A stretch of DNA of 53,154 nt, taken from assembly GCF_014648095.1 (NCBI RefSeq), contig NZ_BMQL01000030.1, positions 1 to 53,154 of the forward strand, read 5' to 3'. This document shows positions 8,662-17,167 of this stretch, piece after piece. The notes beneath the pieces were generated by a model. That model had not been told where the DNA came from, did no database searches, and worked only from the letters and a program-made list of their open reading frames with translations. Within the stretch, counting starts at the first letter, position 1. Every line of letters begins with the position of its first letter. The translations under genes and the position numbers were made by a program. The DNA comes from Deinococcus ruber (GTDB taxonomy: Bacteria > Deinococcota > Deinococci > Deinococcales > Deinococcaceae).

Positions 8662-10261
8662 TCAGCGGTGGTCGGGGGCGTCCACGAGCGTGGGCCTGCC
8701 CTCCCCATCGGTGGGGTGTGAGTGAGTCGCGGCTGGGTGGTCCAAGCGTTTCAGGGCGTGTCGCCGCTGCTTGACCGCGTACATGCGAGTGTCCGCCAGT
8801 TCCAGCAGTGCCGTCCCCACGGCTTCCCCACTGTGGGCCATCCCGACACTGGCACCGCCCAGTCCGGCGACCTGACGCGCCGCCAAGATCGCGATGTCCA
8901 CCATCTCCAGCAGCGTGTCCTCCTGGCATGCTGGGAGCAGCAGCACAAATTCATCGCCACCAAAGCGGTACAGCTGAGCCGTGTCGTCCAGCTCGGCACG
9001 CAGGGTACTGGCGAACACCTTCAGCACCCGGTCCCCCTGGGTGTGCCCTTCACGGTCATTCACGGCTTTGAAGCCGTCGAGATCGATCATGCCCAGCGTG
9101 AAGGCCTGCCCCTGGTCATGCCAGCGTTGAGCGTCGTCGTCGAAGGCCCGCCGGTTGAGCAGGCCCGTCAGCGGGTCTTGGCGCACCTGCGCGGCGCTGG
9201 CCGTCCACAGCACCTGCCGGTCCAGGGCGCTGCGGACACTGCGTCCGGCGGATTCCAGCAGGGCCCGGTCACTGCCGCGCCACTGGGTGACGGCGTTGTC
9301 CTGCAGCCGCACGGCCATCAGCAGCGACGTGATGCGGCCGCGGGTGCCGAGCGGGATCCAGGCGATCTGACCGATGCCCGCCGCGACCACCAGCGGCAGG
9401 GCGTGGGGGTCCAGCGGATACTCCTCCAGGTACCGTGGTTGCGAGAGGGCCCGCAGCGTCCGGGTGATGCCGCCCGGCCAGCGCGGCAGGTGCGCCGCCA
9501 CCGCCAGTGCCGCGTCCGGCAGACCCGGGCGCGCATACGCCGCTTCTACCCGCAGGTCGTCGTCCTCGAAGACGATCAGGCCGGTGTAGTCGCTGCCGAT
9601 CGCCTCGCCCAGCAGCGCCGCGGCCGACATGGTCATGTGCTCCGGGTCGAGGTCCAGATCCATCAGGCTGTTGACGCCTTCCAGCACCTGGGCGTGCTGG
9701 AGGGTACGGGAGAGCTCCTGGGTGAACTGCGCCTGTGCCCCGACTCCCCACTGTAAGGCGCGCGTCAGCAGCCGGAATTCGAGTTCGTTCACCACCGTGT
9801 CGGCCAGGTCTTGCAGGGCCTGCAGATCGGCGGGCGTCAGGGGGTGATCCTGGGTATCCATCACGCAGAGCGTCCCGACCCGGTGGCCGGAGGGGGTGGT
9901 CAGTGGGGCGCCAGCGTACATGTGAATGTACGGGTCGCCGAGCACCATCGGATTGTCGTGGAAGCGCGGGTCGAGGTGCGCGTTCTCGACGACCATCGGG
10001 GTGTCCTGCAGGATGGCCCAGGCACAGAAGGAATGCTGGCGGTCCGCATTGGTGTCGGTGATGCCGACAGCGGCTTTGCCCCACTGGCGGTGCTGATCGA
10101 CGAAGTTGAGGATTGAGGAACGCGGCGGGGGTGCCGAGCAGGTGGGCGGCCAGGCGGGTGACGCGGTCAAAGGCCGCTTCGGGGAGGGTATCGAGGATGT
10201 CATAGCGGGCGAGGGCCATCAACCGGGCGTATTCGCTGTCAGGGAGAGGGGCGCTGGTCAT
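8662..10261 (-). pseudogene. GAF-GAF-GGDEF diguanylate cyclase, frameshifted by a 7-bp duplication
   Basis: Starting at ATG 10261 (MTSAPLPDSEYARLMALARY), the frame gives an N-terminal GAF domain up to LLGTPAAFLN. It then goes out of frame at a tandem 7-bp repeat (10106-10119). The next frame continues the same domain (NFVDQHRQWGKAAVGITDTN), then a second GAF-like region, then GGDEF (DPLTGLLNRRAF, LGMIDLDGFKAVND, RFGGDEFVLLLP). Removing one repeat copy restores PAAFLNFVDQHRQW in a single frame of about 530 codons. The signature is canonical, so the enzyme would make cyclic di-GMP; I see no RxxD inhibitory site at the usual spacing. As read, no full-length protein is made unless the duplication is lost or the shift is tolerated. 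Confidence 0.8.
10106..10119. repeat. 7-bp tandem duplication (TTGAGGA x2) inside the GGDEF gene
   Basis: TTGAGGATTGAGGA on the plus strand is two exact copies of a heptamer. One copy is what the conserved GAF sequence requires; the extra copy shifts the frame by one. Replication slippage could remove or regenerate it. Confidence 0.8.
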
Positions 10262-10351
10262 TGTTTCCAGCATACTGGGCCGGTCTCGCAAGGCTCTGAC
10301 GCGACACACGTCGGGGGCACGACGGCGAGGCACGTTCCTCTTGGTGTTCCG

Positions 10352-10693
10352 TTACTCAGGATCCGAACCGGATTTGTCAAATCGGTTCAGGAAAAGAGCG
10401 GATTGGCGTGGACGCGTACGTAAAGGTGACCACGTGTAGCAGTGCCGATGCAGCATCCCTACGATCCAAACAGCCGCTGGAAGCGAACAGCGAGAAAACC
10501 CCTCTACAGAGCGGAAGAGCAGCAAAAAGCCGTCTTCAACGACCTGTTCTGGTTCAGGAAAGCCGTACTGGCGCGCCAGCGCCAGGCTCTGACCACCGTA
10601 CCGCCGGTAGAGCTCCATGAGCGCAGCGGCGTCCTGCTGTGCCATGCCCTGCAGCAAACCCTCGTCCGTTCGTGCATCGACCCGTTGTGTCAT
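10352..10693 (-). CDS. Short ECF sigma-70-like protein, region 2 only (probably truncated)
   Basis: A 113-residue frame with a good ribosome site (GGAGCTGCC before ATG 10693). Residues 10-75 resemble sigma region 2 (EGLLQGMAQQDAAALMELYR, then FPEPEQVVEDGFLLLFRSVE). After that the sequence drifts (WIVGMLHRHCYTWSPLRTRP) and stops with no region 4 helix-turn-helix, which ECF factors need to read -35 elements. It is most likely the 5' half of a decayed sigma factor gene. A functional region-2-only protein is less likely. A near-palindrome at 10365-10388 (GATTTG-T-CAAATC core) overlaps its 3' end. Confidence 0.45.
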   Translation of the reverse strand: MTQRVDARTDEGLLQGMAQQDAAALMELYRRYGGQSLALARQYGFPEPEQVVEDGFLLLFRSVEGFSRCSLPAAVWIVGMLHRHCYTWSPLRTRPRQSALFLNRFDKSGSDPE

Positions 10694-10715
10694 GGCAGCT
10701 CCAGAACTGCTGAAA

Positions 10716-10737
10716 GGACGCCCGCGAGCGGGCGTCC
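10716..10737 (-). terminator. Terminator-like hairpin after hydrolase 1
   Basis: A perfect 10-bp stem, GGACGCCCGC/GCGGGCGTCC with a 2-nt centre, lies 16 bp beyond the hydrolase stop on the minus strand and is followed there by TTTCAG. The stem is strong but the T-tract is short. Confidence 0.6.
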
Positions 10738-10753
10738 TGCTGCTGCTGAGGGC

Positions 10754-11641
10754 TTACCGAAAGCTGTTAGCCCGGCCCCAATCCATGATGGCTTTATTCG
10801 CTGCCGCCGCCTTCTCGAAAATGGCCGCGTGCGCTGCGCCTGGGATCAGGACCAGCTGACTGCCTGGAATGTTCTGCATCATCTTCAGACTGAATTCCGG
10901 TGGGTAGACGGTGTCCTCGACGCCTTCAAGAATGAGGGTAGGGACCGTAATCGTTTTGAGGGTCGGGACCGAGTCAGGGCGTGTGGCCAGTACCATGGCT
11001 CCGGCCACGTCGGCGGCCACATGTGCCTGCTTGACGATCCCGGTCAGGACCGTGGCGTCCGCTGGGTGGTTCAGGCGCGTCTGACCGGTGAGCATGTCTT
11101 TGAGCAGCTCGGGCGCTAGTGATTGTGAACCGAAGGTGCTGGCTTTCTGCGCCATGCCCTTCCAGAGGTGCTGCTCGACGACGCCGGCCGGGTTGGCGAG
11201 CGTGTCGATCAGGATCAGGCCGGTGAAGCGCTGGGGGGCGGTGCGCCACATCTCGAAGGCAATTGGGCCACCCATGCTCATGCCGCCGATGATGGCCTTG
11301 GGAAGATTGAGTTGATCCATGACGCCCAGGGCGTCTGCAGCATACGTTTGGAGGTCGCCGGGCGCGTCGGTGGGTGCGGTGCTCTGACCATAGCCACGGT
11401 GGTCGATGGTAATCACACGGTAGCCGGCGGCAGCCAGAATGTCGCGGTTGCGAGCAAACAGTTCGCCGCTCAGCGGATAGCCGTGCAGCAGCAGCATGGG
11501 GGTACCGTTGCCCACGCTGACATAATGAATCTGTGCACCGTTGACACGGAGCATGCCTTCTATCCGTCCTTCAGCGCCCCCTGCTTGAGCGACACCTGCG
11601 ACCAACCCTGCGAGGAACGCCACTGTTTTCCACTGCTGCAT
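10754..11641 (-). CDS. Exported alpha/beta hydrolase (copy 1 of a duplicated module)
   Basis: A 295-residue alpha/beta-hydrolase beginning MQQWKTVAFLAGLVAGVAQA, a likely Sec signal peptide, so it probably acts outside the cytoplasm. It has the oxyanion loop HGYPLSG, the DHRGYGQS strand, the nucleophile elbow GMSMGGP (catalytic serine), the acid in VEDTVYPPEF, and the histidine in PGAAHAAIF. The start at 11641 has AGGAGG four bases upstream; the longer frame from 11698 would lack an SD. It is transcribed divergently from a TetR gene at 11766. A close paralogue with the same neighbour sits at 20194-21081. Probably an esterase or lactonase; substrate unknown. Confidence 0.85.
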   Translation of the reverse strand: MQQWKTVAFLAGLVAGVAQAGGAEGRIEGMLRVNGAQIHYVSVGNGTPMLLLHGYPLSGELFARNRDILAAAGYRVITIDHRGYGQSTAPTDAPGDLQTYAADALGVMDQLNLPKAIIGGMSMGGPIAFEMWRTAPQRFTGLILIDTLANPAGVVEQHLWKGMAQKASTFGSQSLAPELLKDMLTGQTRLNHPADATVLTGIVKQAHVAADVAGAMVLATRPDSVPTLKTITVPTLILEGVEDTVYPPEFSLKMMQNIPGSQLVLIPGAAHAAIFEKAAAANKAIMDWGRANSFR

Positions 11642-11746
11642 CCTGCCTCCTGTGATGGATCGCCCTGCGATCAGCACGTTCCCGGCCGATTCAGTCAACC
11701 TTCTGACTTAGACTAAAGGTGGTCGGGTCTCAAAAGGTCGGCGACA

Positions 11747-11761
11747 CTTCATGCCATCTTG
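11747..11761 (+). promoter_or_regulatory. 15-bp box shared by the two TetR genes (copy 1)
   Basis: CTTCATGCCATCTTG lies four bases before the ATG of the TetR gene at 11766. The identical 15 bases occur at 21185-21199, six bases before the GTG of the paralogous TetR gene, while the surrounding intergenic DNA has diverged. This points to a conserved leader, promoter or operator element. A further short inverted repeat (ACCTT/AAGGT, 11698-11720) lies upstream. Confidence 0.5.
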
Positions 11762-11765
11762 ACGG

Positions 11766-12401
11766 ATGGACGAGCACGCCCCCAGCCGACGCCTGCAGAT
11801 CATCCGTGCCGCGCTGCAACGCTACCGGACGCACACGGTGTCCGGTACCACCCTCCGCGACGTTGCGCAGGCCGCTGGGCTGCCGCTGGGAAACCTGTAT
11901 TACTACGTCAGATCCCGTGACGACCTGGTACTGGAGGTGCTCGACGAATGTGAACGGGAACTGCAGCAGTTCTTGGCCCGCCTGGCACCGTTGACGCCGC
12001 TGAAATGGTTGAGTGCGTATTTCGACTGGCTGCTGAGCGATCCAGACCAGGCCACCGCGCTTGGCTGCCCGTTTGGAACCCTGCCTGGTGAGTTGAGAGC
12101 CTTGGGGCACCCAGCGGCGGATCGAGCCGCACAGATCGTCAGACAATACCGAGATGCTGTCAGTAAGCAGACGCAGGCGGCGGGCATCCCCACGGAGGTG
12201 TTCATGGCTGTACAGGGAACGTATACCGTCGCGCGCATTCTGAATGACCCGGCGCTCTTCAAGCAGGAAATCCAGCGAATTCGAGACGCGGCGCTGCCGG
12301 GTTCGTCACGGGACAACGCGGGAGAGACGCGACGTGCGGGCATGTCCACCTGCCAAAACTGCGAGGAGCCGCCGCTCCATACCGAGGCGTCCGCTATGTG
12401 A
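11766..12401 (+). CDS. TetR-family regulator (copy 1)
   Basis: A 211-residue TetR protein. The helix-turn-helix is IIRAALQRYRTHTVSGTTLR followed by AQAAGLPLGNLYYYVRSRDD. The C-terminal ligand domain contains the WLSAYFDWLLSDPDQATALG and CPFGTLPGEL segments typical of the TetR_C group that includes YxaF-like proteins. Its C-terminus is about 20 residues longer than its paralogue's and ends in two cysteines (STCQNCEEPP). It probably represses the divergent exported hydrolase at 10754. Confidence 0.86.
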   Translation: MDEHAPSRRLQIIRAALQRYRTHTVSGTTLRDVAQAAGLPLGNLYYYVRSRDDLVLEVLDECERELQQFLARLAPLTPLKWLSAYFDWLLSDPDQATALGCPFGTLPGELRALGHPAADRAAQIVRQYRDAVSKQTQAAGIPTEVFMAVQGTYTVARILNDPALFKQEIQRIRDAALPGSSRDNAGETRRAGMSTCQNCEEPPLHTEASAM

Positions 12402-12542
12402 GCGTGCGCAGGGCAACGCCCATTGAGCAGCGCTGAGCGCCATCGGTGTAGACCGAGACGTGAAGATCACATTCAAGGCTGGAGAGCGAAGGCCAAGGCT
12501 CCATCGCGCAGCCTGTTGACGTCGCCAAACGATGAAGAGCGG

Positions 12543-12812
12543 TCAGGGCGTGAGTCGGTTGGAAGCTCCCTCAACCCTGACACTGAACCCGTACCCCCGC
12601 ACCGTTCGAATGAGGCGATGGGCACCCGCTGACCGGAGTTTTGCCCGTAAATTCGCCAGATGCGTGTCGACAAGATGACTGGCGAGCGGGCTGGCGCCTT
12701 GCGGCCACAGCGTCTCGATCACTTCCTGACGCCCATAGATCCGCCCCGGTTCCTGCAGTAACAACGCCAGCAAAGCAAATTCCCTCCCATGACCGCTGCT
12801 GCGCAGAAACAT
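12543..12812 (-). CDS. Stand-alone OmpR/PhoB-type winged-helix DNA-binding protein
   Basis: An 89-residue protein consisting almost only of a trans_reg_C winged helix (REFALLALLLQEPGRIYGRQ, then LVDTHLANLRAKLRSAGA and RLIRTVRGYGFSV). There is no receiver domain. It could be the 3' remnant of a response regulator. However, the ATG at 12812 has GAAGG four bases upstream, and the DoxX stop codon lies six bases before the start, so it looks translationally coupled and possibly functional. It could bind DNA constitutively and control the membrane protein upstream. Confidence 0.6.
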   Translation of the reverse strand: MFLRSSGHGREFALLALLLQEPGRIYGRQEVIETLWPQGASPLASHLVDTHLANLRAKLRSAGAHRLIRTVRGYGFSVRVEGASNRLTP

Positions 12813-12818
12813 ACGCCT

Positions 12819-13451
12819 TCATCCCTGTTTGCGCGGAGCTTCGGGATCGCGGTGAAAGCGACGACGGAAGCGCTGCTGCAGGCCCTGCGCCTTTTCTGCT
12901 GTCGCAGCGGCACTGGCATCGTGGATGAGACGCCCGCCCCGACTGGTGGCCCCGACCACCAGCGACGCAGACACCAAGACAAGATTCTTGATGATGTACT
13001 GTCCTTCGAGGGTGGGCACCAGCGGGAAGAACTTGAAGGTCTCGTGAGGAAAGAACACCAGCGGCAGAAAGGTGCCCGCCATCTGCGCCAACAGCAGGAC
13101 GATGGTCAAGCGCAGAAAGCGGCCTGAGAGTAGTCCCAACCCGATCAGACTTTCCCAACTGGCGAGCAGCGGCAGGCTCACGCTCGGATGGATCCGGCCG
13201 AAACTCAGCACGGAGATCGTGTGCGTCGCCAGTTCCTGCGCCACACTGAGACCCGGGAAGAACTTCTGGACCCCGAACCACAGAAACACGATGCCCAGGG
13301 AAAGCCGCAGCAGGGTAATCCCATGCTGCGCCCACCAGCCGATCATCCGGAGTTCTAACAGATGCAGCCGCCAGCTCAATTCGCCGCGTCTCTGAATCAC
13401 ATCGGGAGAACGTTCCTGCGGTGCGGCGATCTCTGGTTTCATTGAATTCAT
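12819..13451 (-). CDS. DoxX-like inner-membrane protein
   Basis: A 210-residue protein. After a hydrophilic N-terminal segment it has about four membrane helices, beginning ITLLRLSLGIVFLWFGVQKF and including SWESLIGLGLLSGRFLRLTI and MAGTFLPLVFFP. The FLWFGxxKFFPGLS motif and the PLVPTLEGQYIIKNLVLVSA segment match DoxX/YkgB-like proteins of unknown or redox-related function. The start at 13451 has GGAG nine bases upstream. The C-terminus is basic and cytosolic (QQRFRRRFHRDPEAPRKQG). A lone winged-helix gene follows after six bases. Confidence 0.75.
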   Translation of the reverse strand: MNSMKPEIAAPQERSPDVIQRRGELSWRLHLLELRMIGWWAQHGITLLRLSLGIVFLWFGVQKFFPGLSVAQELATHTISVLSFGRIHPSVSLPLLASWESLIGLGLLSGRFLRLTIVLLLAQMAGTFLPLVFFPHETFKFFPLVPTLEGQYIIKNLVLVSASLVVGATSRGGRLIHDASAAATAEKAQGLQQRFRRRFHRDPEAPRKQG

Positions 13452-13904
13452 CCTCAGCTCCAGGTGAGCGACTTGTGCGTCCTCAAACAACAGCAAGGAG
13501 GACGACGTCGCTTACCCTGATATACGCGAACGACACGCAATCAGATGTTCTGCCGGCCTAGGCGTCTTTGAGAGTGCGCGTGTTTCCAGAGATACTGCAG
13601 ACATTGATGAAGGACAGATAGCCCTGCACCGTTACCAGAAGGCAGGGTGCGGTACTTTTTGATTGCGGACAGCTGTTAAGTCGTCGTAACGGCAGGTTTG
13701 AAGTGCCCTTGTGGAACCGTATTGCAGGCTAGCTGAAGCCGGAAGCTTCCTTGAGTCGTGAGATGGCACGGTTTCAAAGCTGAGCCACTTTACCGTCCAA
13801 ACTTCCGAAAATCTTGCCTGAAATGGACGTAAGACAGACCTGAGGAGAGGGGTGCTCTCTTCCAGCATCCCCGCTCCTCAGGGAGCGTATGCGTTTTCCG
13901 ATCG
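13452..13904. other. 453-bp non-coding interval
   Basis: I see no convincing gene. It contains the upstream region of the DoxX-like gene and, near its far end, the hairpin listed at 13839-13882. A CCCTGC/GCAGGG inverted repeat occurs around 13622-13648, followed by TGCGGTACTTTTTG, but no plus-strand gene precedes it. Confidence 0.5.
13839..13882 (-). terminator. Hairpin downstream of the cyclopropane synthase gene
   Basis: CCTGAGGAG (13839-13847) pairs with CTCCTCAGG (13874-13882). Inside, GGGGTGCT and AGCATCCCC extend the stem with one bulge. It lies 22 bp beyond the synthase stop on the minus strand. No clean T-run follows, so rho-independent function is plausible but not proven. Confidence 0.5.
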
Positions 13905-15308
13905 TCACTGGTCATCGCTAGACGAGCGGTACAGATCAGCGCGGCTGAGCGGCAGGCCGCTACGACCCCGGGCATCCGGCTTGGAAAACAACATCTGACT
14001 CAGGCCGATCCGCCCGGTATTGAAGGCCCACACGCAGCCGCTCATATAGAACCGCCAGATCCGGTAGCCGGTTTCGCCCACGCTGGCGACCACCGCGGCA
14101 TGCCGCGCCTCTAGCCGCCGCACCCAGTGCTGCAGCGTCAAGGCATAGTGTTCCCGCAGGCTCTCGATGTCGCGCGTCTCAAAGCCCAGCCGCTCCGCGT
14201 GCGCCAGCACCTCGTGCGTGTACACCAGTTCGCCGTCTGGAAATACATACTGCTGCATGAAGGTCTTCTCCCGCCAGATCAACCCCGCCAGCCGTTCCAG
14301 CGGGCTGGGCGACACCGTCTTCTCGGCGATCACGATTCCGTGATTCAGGAACAGGCCACCGGGTTTGAGCAGCGTATACACCTGCGCCACATACTGCTGG
14401 AGATGGGCGCGCCCCACATGTTCGAACATGCCCACCGACGCGATCTTGTCGAAGCGCTCGCCCGCCAGATCGCGGTAATCGCGCACCTGTACTTGCACCC
14501 GGGCTTCTAAGCCAGCGGCGCGGATACGTTCACGCGCCAGGGTCGCCTGCGCCTCACTCAACGTGATGCCGGTCGCCAGCACGCCGTAGTGTTGCGCGGC
14601 ATACAGGATCAGGCCCCCCCAGCCGCAGCCGATGTCGAGCAGACGTTCTCCCGGCTGAAGTCTCAGCTTCCGGCAGATGTGTTCGAGTTTGGCGGTCTGG
14701 GCCGCATCGAGGTCCTCGGTGCCTTCCGGGAAGTAGGCGCACGAGTACACCATCCGGGCATCGAGCCACAACGCGTAGAAGTCGTTACCGACATCGTAGT
14801 GGTAGCGAATCACCTCGGCGTCCCGCTCCTTCGAGTGCGTGTCGCCCGAGGGCGTCAGGCCACCCGCACCCGTTCCCGCTGGCTCCATCTCTATGACATG
14901 GTCGTCCCGCGGCAGGGTTCGCATCAGCAAAGCCAGGCGCAGGAGGGTCTGCGGCGAGGAGAAGCGGGATATCAGCAGGTCTGCCAACCCGGCGGCCGCT
15001 GCGAGGTCGCCTTCAATGTCGTAATCATCCCGTAGGTAGGCTTCGCCAACGGTGCGTTCAGAGGGGGGCCAAAACATGCGGCGCAGTGACCCGGCCCGTT
15101 TCAACACCAGTGTGAACAGCGGGGTGGGCGATCCGGACGCGTCAACGGAGCCATCAGGATAACGCACGGCAAATGCTCGGATGGCCGGTGGCCCGAAAAG
15201 AAGATTCATGATGATGTGTGCTGAGTCGATCTGACGCTCGAAGGCTGCAGTGACAGTTCTGTCACGCTGTGAAGTCACAGGCTGTGGTTCTCGATCCTGA
15301 AGGGTCAT
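13905..15308 (-). CDS. Cyclopropane-fatty-acyl-phospholipid synthase family methyltransferase
   Basis: A 467-residue SAM-dependent enzyme. The N-terminal lipid-binding part (AIRAFAVRYPDGSVDASG, then VGEAYLRDDYDIEGDL) is followed by YHYDVGNDFYALWLD, the SAM motif LLDIGCGWGGL, MFEHVGR, and the C-terminal WRFYMSGCVWAFNTGRIGL. These are the hallmarks of CFA synthases, which methylenate unsaturated acyl chains in membrane phospholipids. The ATG at 15308 has AAAGGAGAAACC directly upstream; earlier in-frame codons back to 15635 look non-coding. Cyclopropanation typically toughens membranes against acid, oxidation and drying, which fits the neighbouring ferritin-like proteins. Confidence 0.9.
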   Translation of the reverse strand: MTLQDREPQPVTSQRDRTVTAAFERQIDSAHIIMNLLFGPPAIRAFAVRYPDGSVDASGSPTPLFTLVLKRAGSLRRMFWPPSERTVGEAYLRDDYDIEGDLAAAAGLADLLISRFSSPQTLLRLALLMRTLPRDDHVIEMEPAGTGAGGLTPSGDTHSKERDAEVIRYHYDVGNDFYALWLDARMVYSCAYFPEGTEDLDAAQTAKLEHICRKLRLQPGERLLDIGCGWGGLILYAAQHYGVLATGITLSEAQATLARERIRAAGLEARVQVQVRDYRDLAGERFDKIASVGMFEHVGRAHLQQYVAQVYTLLKPGGLFLNHGIVIAEKTVSPSPLERLAGLIWREKTFMQQYVFPDGELVYTHEVLAHAERLGFETRDIESLREHYALTLQHWVRRLEARHAAVVASVGETGYRIWRFYMSGCVWAFNTGRIGLSQMLFSKPDARGRSGLPLSRADLYRSSSDDQ

Positions 15309-15501
15309 TGGTTTCTCCTTTGAAGCAGGTAGACGCGCTGCAGGAATGATCGCGATTGCAGAACAGTTTTGATGGGTTGTGAAGTCCAACGTGGAGGGCG
15401 CTTGCAGGATCGTCCCAATACCTCGCTCGCTGAAGTAGCGGCGTCGGTGTCCTCCTGCCATCCCGCCTTTCCGAGGAGATGGAGTCCTTGGAGAAAGGTA
15501 G

Positions 15502-15924
15502 TCAGCGCTTATCCTCACTTGGATCTGGCGCGTCCAAGAGCCGCTGATTCGCCCTCTCTGCCTCACGTTGATCATGAGCTTTGGCCACGCAGTCAAGGGT
15601 TGCCGACACCTCATTTGGTTCGGCCGCGAAGTCATCTGATTCGAGGAAGTTGAGATGGCCGGTTAAGAGATGTGCTCGTCGTGTGATGTTGTTTTCTTGA
15701 CGATGCTCTCTTGCTTTCAGATGTTTAGCATAGGCAGCTGCCCTCGTGATCGCAGCTTGCTCTGCGGCAATCAGCCATGCACTCTTGCGGCCCTTCTGTT
15801 TGATCAACGTCACCTGCTGCGAATCAAGCGCTGCAATTTCCAGCGCTGCAACGCGCCACAAGTTACGCCCATTGGTGGTCGTCAATGCTGCCAGTGGCCC
15901 CACCAGTTCGCTGATCAATGCCAT
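15502..15924 (-). CDS. Hypothetical helical protein, 140 residues
   Basis: An alanine- and charge-rich, predicted all-helical protein (SAWLIAAEQAAITRAAAYAK, C-terminus SEDKR). It has no recognisable motif, no signal peptide and no membrane segment. No clear Shine-Dalgarno precedes ATG 15924. It sits 193 bp upstream of the cyclopropane synthase on the same strand. Codon use is less GC3-biased than in neighbours, so it may be foreign or not translated. Function unknown. Confidence 0.4.
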   Translation of the reverse strand: MALISELVGPLAALTTTNGRNLWRVAALEIAALDSQQVTLIKQKGRKSAWLIAAEQAAITRAAAYAKHLKAREHRQENNITRRAHLLTGHLNFLESDDFAAEPNEVSATLDCVAKAHDQREAERANQRLLDAPDPSEDKR

Positions 15925-16154
15925 GATGAAGTGTAGACCGCTCGTTTCCTCAAAACGGAGAAGAAATTCCTATGAATGATAGACGTGATGCCAATCACGC
16001 CAGAAATAGACGGAGAGGCTGTACGTGTCCTGGGGAAGAGGATAGAAAAGCGCTCCTGACCAACAGCTCGCGACTTCCGTTGGACAGTGCTATCACCAAG
16101 CCCTCAACGCATGAAGGCCATATTGAGAAGCGGCTCCTGACGTCTTGTGTTCCA

Positions 16155-16193
16155 GCAAAACGGGGCAACGTCTGTTCGGCTGCCCCATTTTGC
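16155..16193 (-). terminator. Terminator downstream of the ferritin-like gene
   Basis: GCAAAACGGGGCA (16155-16167) pairs with TGCCCCATTTTGC (16181-16193), 13 bp with one mismatch and a 13-nt loop. It lies 26 bp beyond the stop of the minus-strand gene at 16220. The A/T flanks allow termination in either direction. Confidence 0.65.
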
Positions 16194-16219
16194 TCGTCAG
16201 TTGTGTGACGCGAGATGGA

Positions 16220-17167
16220 CTATCTGATGGTGCCGTTCAGGCCGTTAGGGAAGAAGCCGCCGGGTGTGCTCTTGCTTCCCAGGTAAACGATGTTGAGCAC
16301 TTCGTCGGTCGTGCGGCCATACGCGATGGCGTTAGCATCGGCAGGGACGATGTTCGCAGCGCCTGTCGCGGTATTGTCGGAGGTAATGCCTTGATCCTTG
16401 CCGCCGCCTACCTTCGCTCGGAGCGCACTGATCGCGCCTACCAGTTGGGCTACGTTGACGCCGTAGCCCGTCTGCTGGTCACGCTGGCTATACAGCAGCG
16501 TCCGGATTTCACCGGCGTGGTAGGCCTCAACGGCCAGGATGCCGGCTGCAGCGTCAAGGACACCGCCCGCGCTGTCGTCGGTGATGAGGCGGGCCGCACC
16601 GTGGTACGCGGTCACGCCGACATCCTCGAAGATGAAGGCGCCGTGCAGGAAGTACAGCGCATTGGTATAAGGATTGAAATCGGGGTTCAGGGGGGTGGGC
16701 AGACCAGCATTTGCAGCCGCGGCATTCGCTGCAGCGGCGAAGGCCGGGCCGATGTCGAGGACAGGACGATCAACTGGAGCGCTGCCCAGCGCGATGATGG
16801 TTGCACGCAGCGCCTTGACGTGGGCCAGCTCGTCATTGGCGATCTCATCGGCATACGAAGAGGTCGCCATCCCCAGCACGTCACTTCCAAAATTGACCCG
16901 CGACATGCCGTTGAAGTTCCCTGGCAACCGAATCTCGGCGCTCCCTCCGATCGCTTTAAGTTCGGCGATACGGCCTACCGCCGCCAGATAGAACGCGGCT
17001 TCCAGATACTCGAGGTTCAGCGCGAAGTTGAGGATAGCGATATCGAGGTTGGCTTTGCCAGGCGTCGCTATGGCTGGGGCACAGGAGGCAAGGACCGCTC
17101 CAACTCCGACCAGACCTGCGGTGCTCAGAAACTGGCGACGGTTTGGCTTGTTGCTCATCTCGCTCAT
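16220..17167 (-). CDS. Exported ferritin-like (desiccation-associated type) protein
   Basis: A 315-residue protein starting at ATG 17167 with AAGGAG upstream. The N-terminus NRRQFLSTAGLVGVGAVLAS ends in a cysteine (ASC), combining a twin-arginine-like motif with a lipobox. It is therefore probably exported and membrane-anchored. The mature part has the ferritin-like helices of the PCC13-62 desiccation-related family: ILNFALNLEYLEAAFYLAAV, EIANDELAHVKALRATIIAL and the later VEAYHAGEIRTLLY, with conserved Glu/His positions that could bind a di-metal centre. Such proteins are linked to drying tolerance in plants and bacteria, mechanism unknown. The natural stop is TAG. Confidence 0.85.
   Translation of the reverse strand: MSEMSNKPNRRQFLSTAGLVGVGAVLASCAPAIATPGKANLDIAILNFALNLEYLEAAFYLAAVGRIAELKAIGGSAEIRLPGNFNGMSRVNFGSDVLGMATSSYADEIANDELAHVKALRATIIALGSAPVDRPVLDIGPAFAAAANAAAANAGLPTPLNPDFNPYTNALYFLHGAFIFEDVGVTAYHGAARLITDDSAGGVLDAAAGILAVEAYHAGEIRTLLYSQRDQQTGYGVNVAQLVGAISALRAKVGGGKDQGITSDNTATGAANIVPADANAIAYGRTTDEVLNIVYLGSKSTPGGFFPNGLNGTIR

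Noticed and set aside
8722..9756. 344-codon plus-strand open frame
   Set aside because: Antisense to the GGDEF gene, a common artefact in GC-rich coding DNA.
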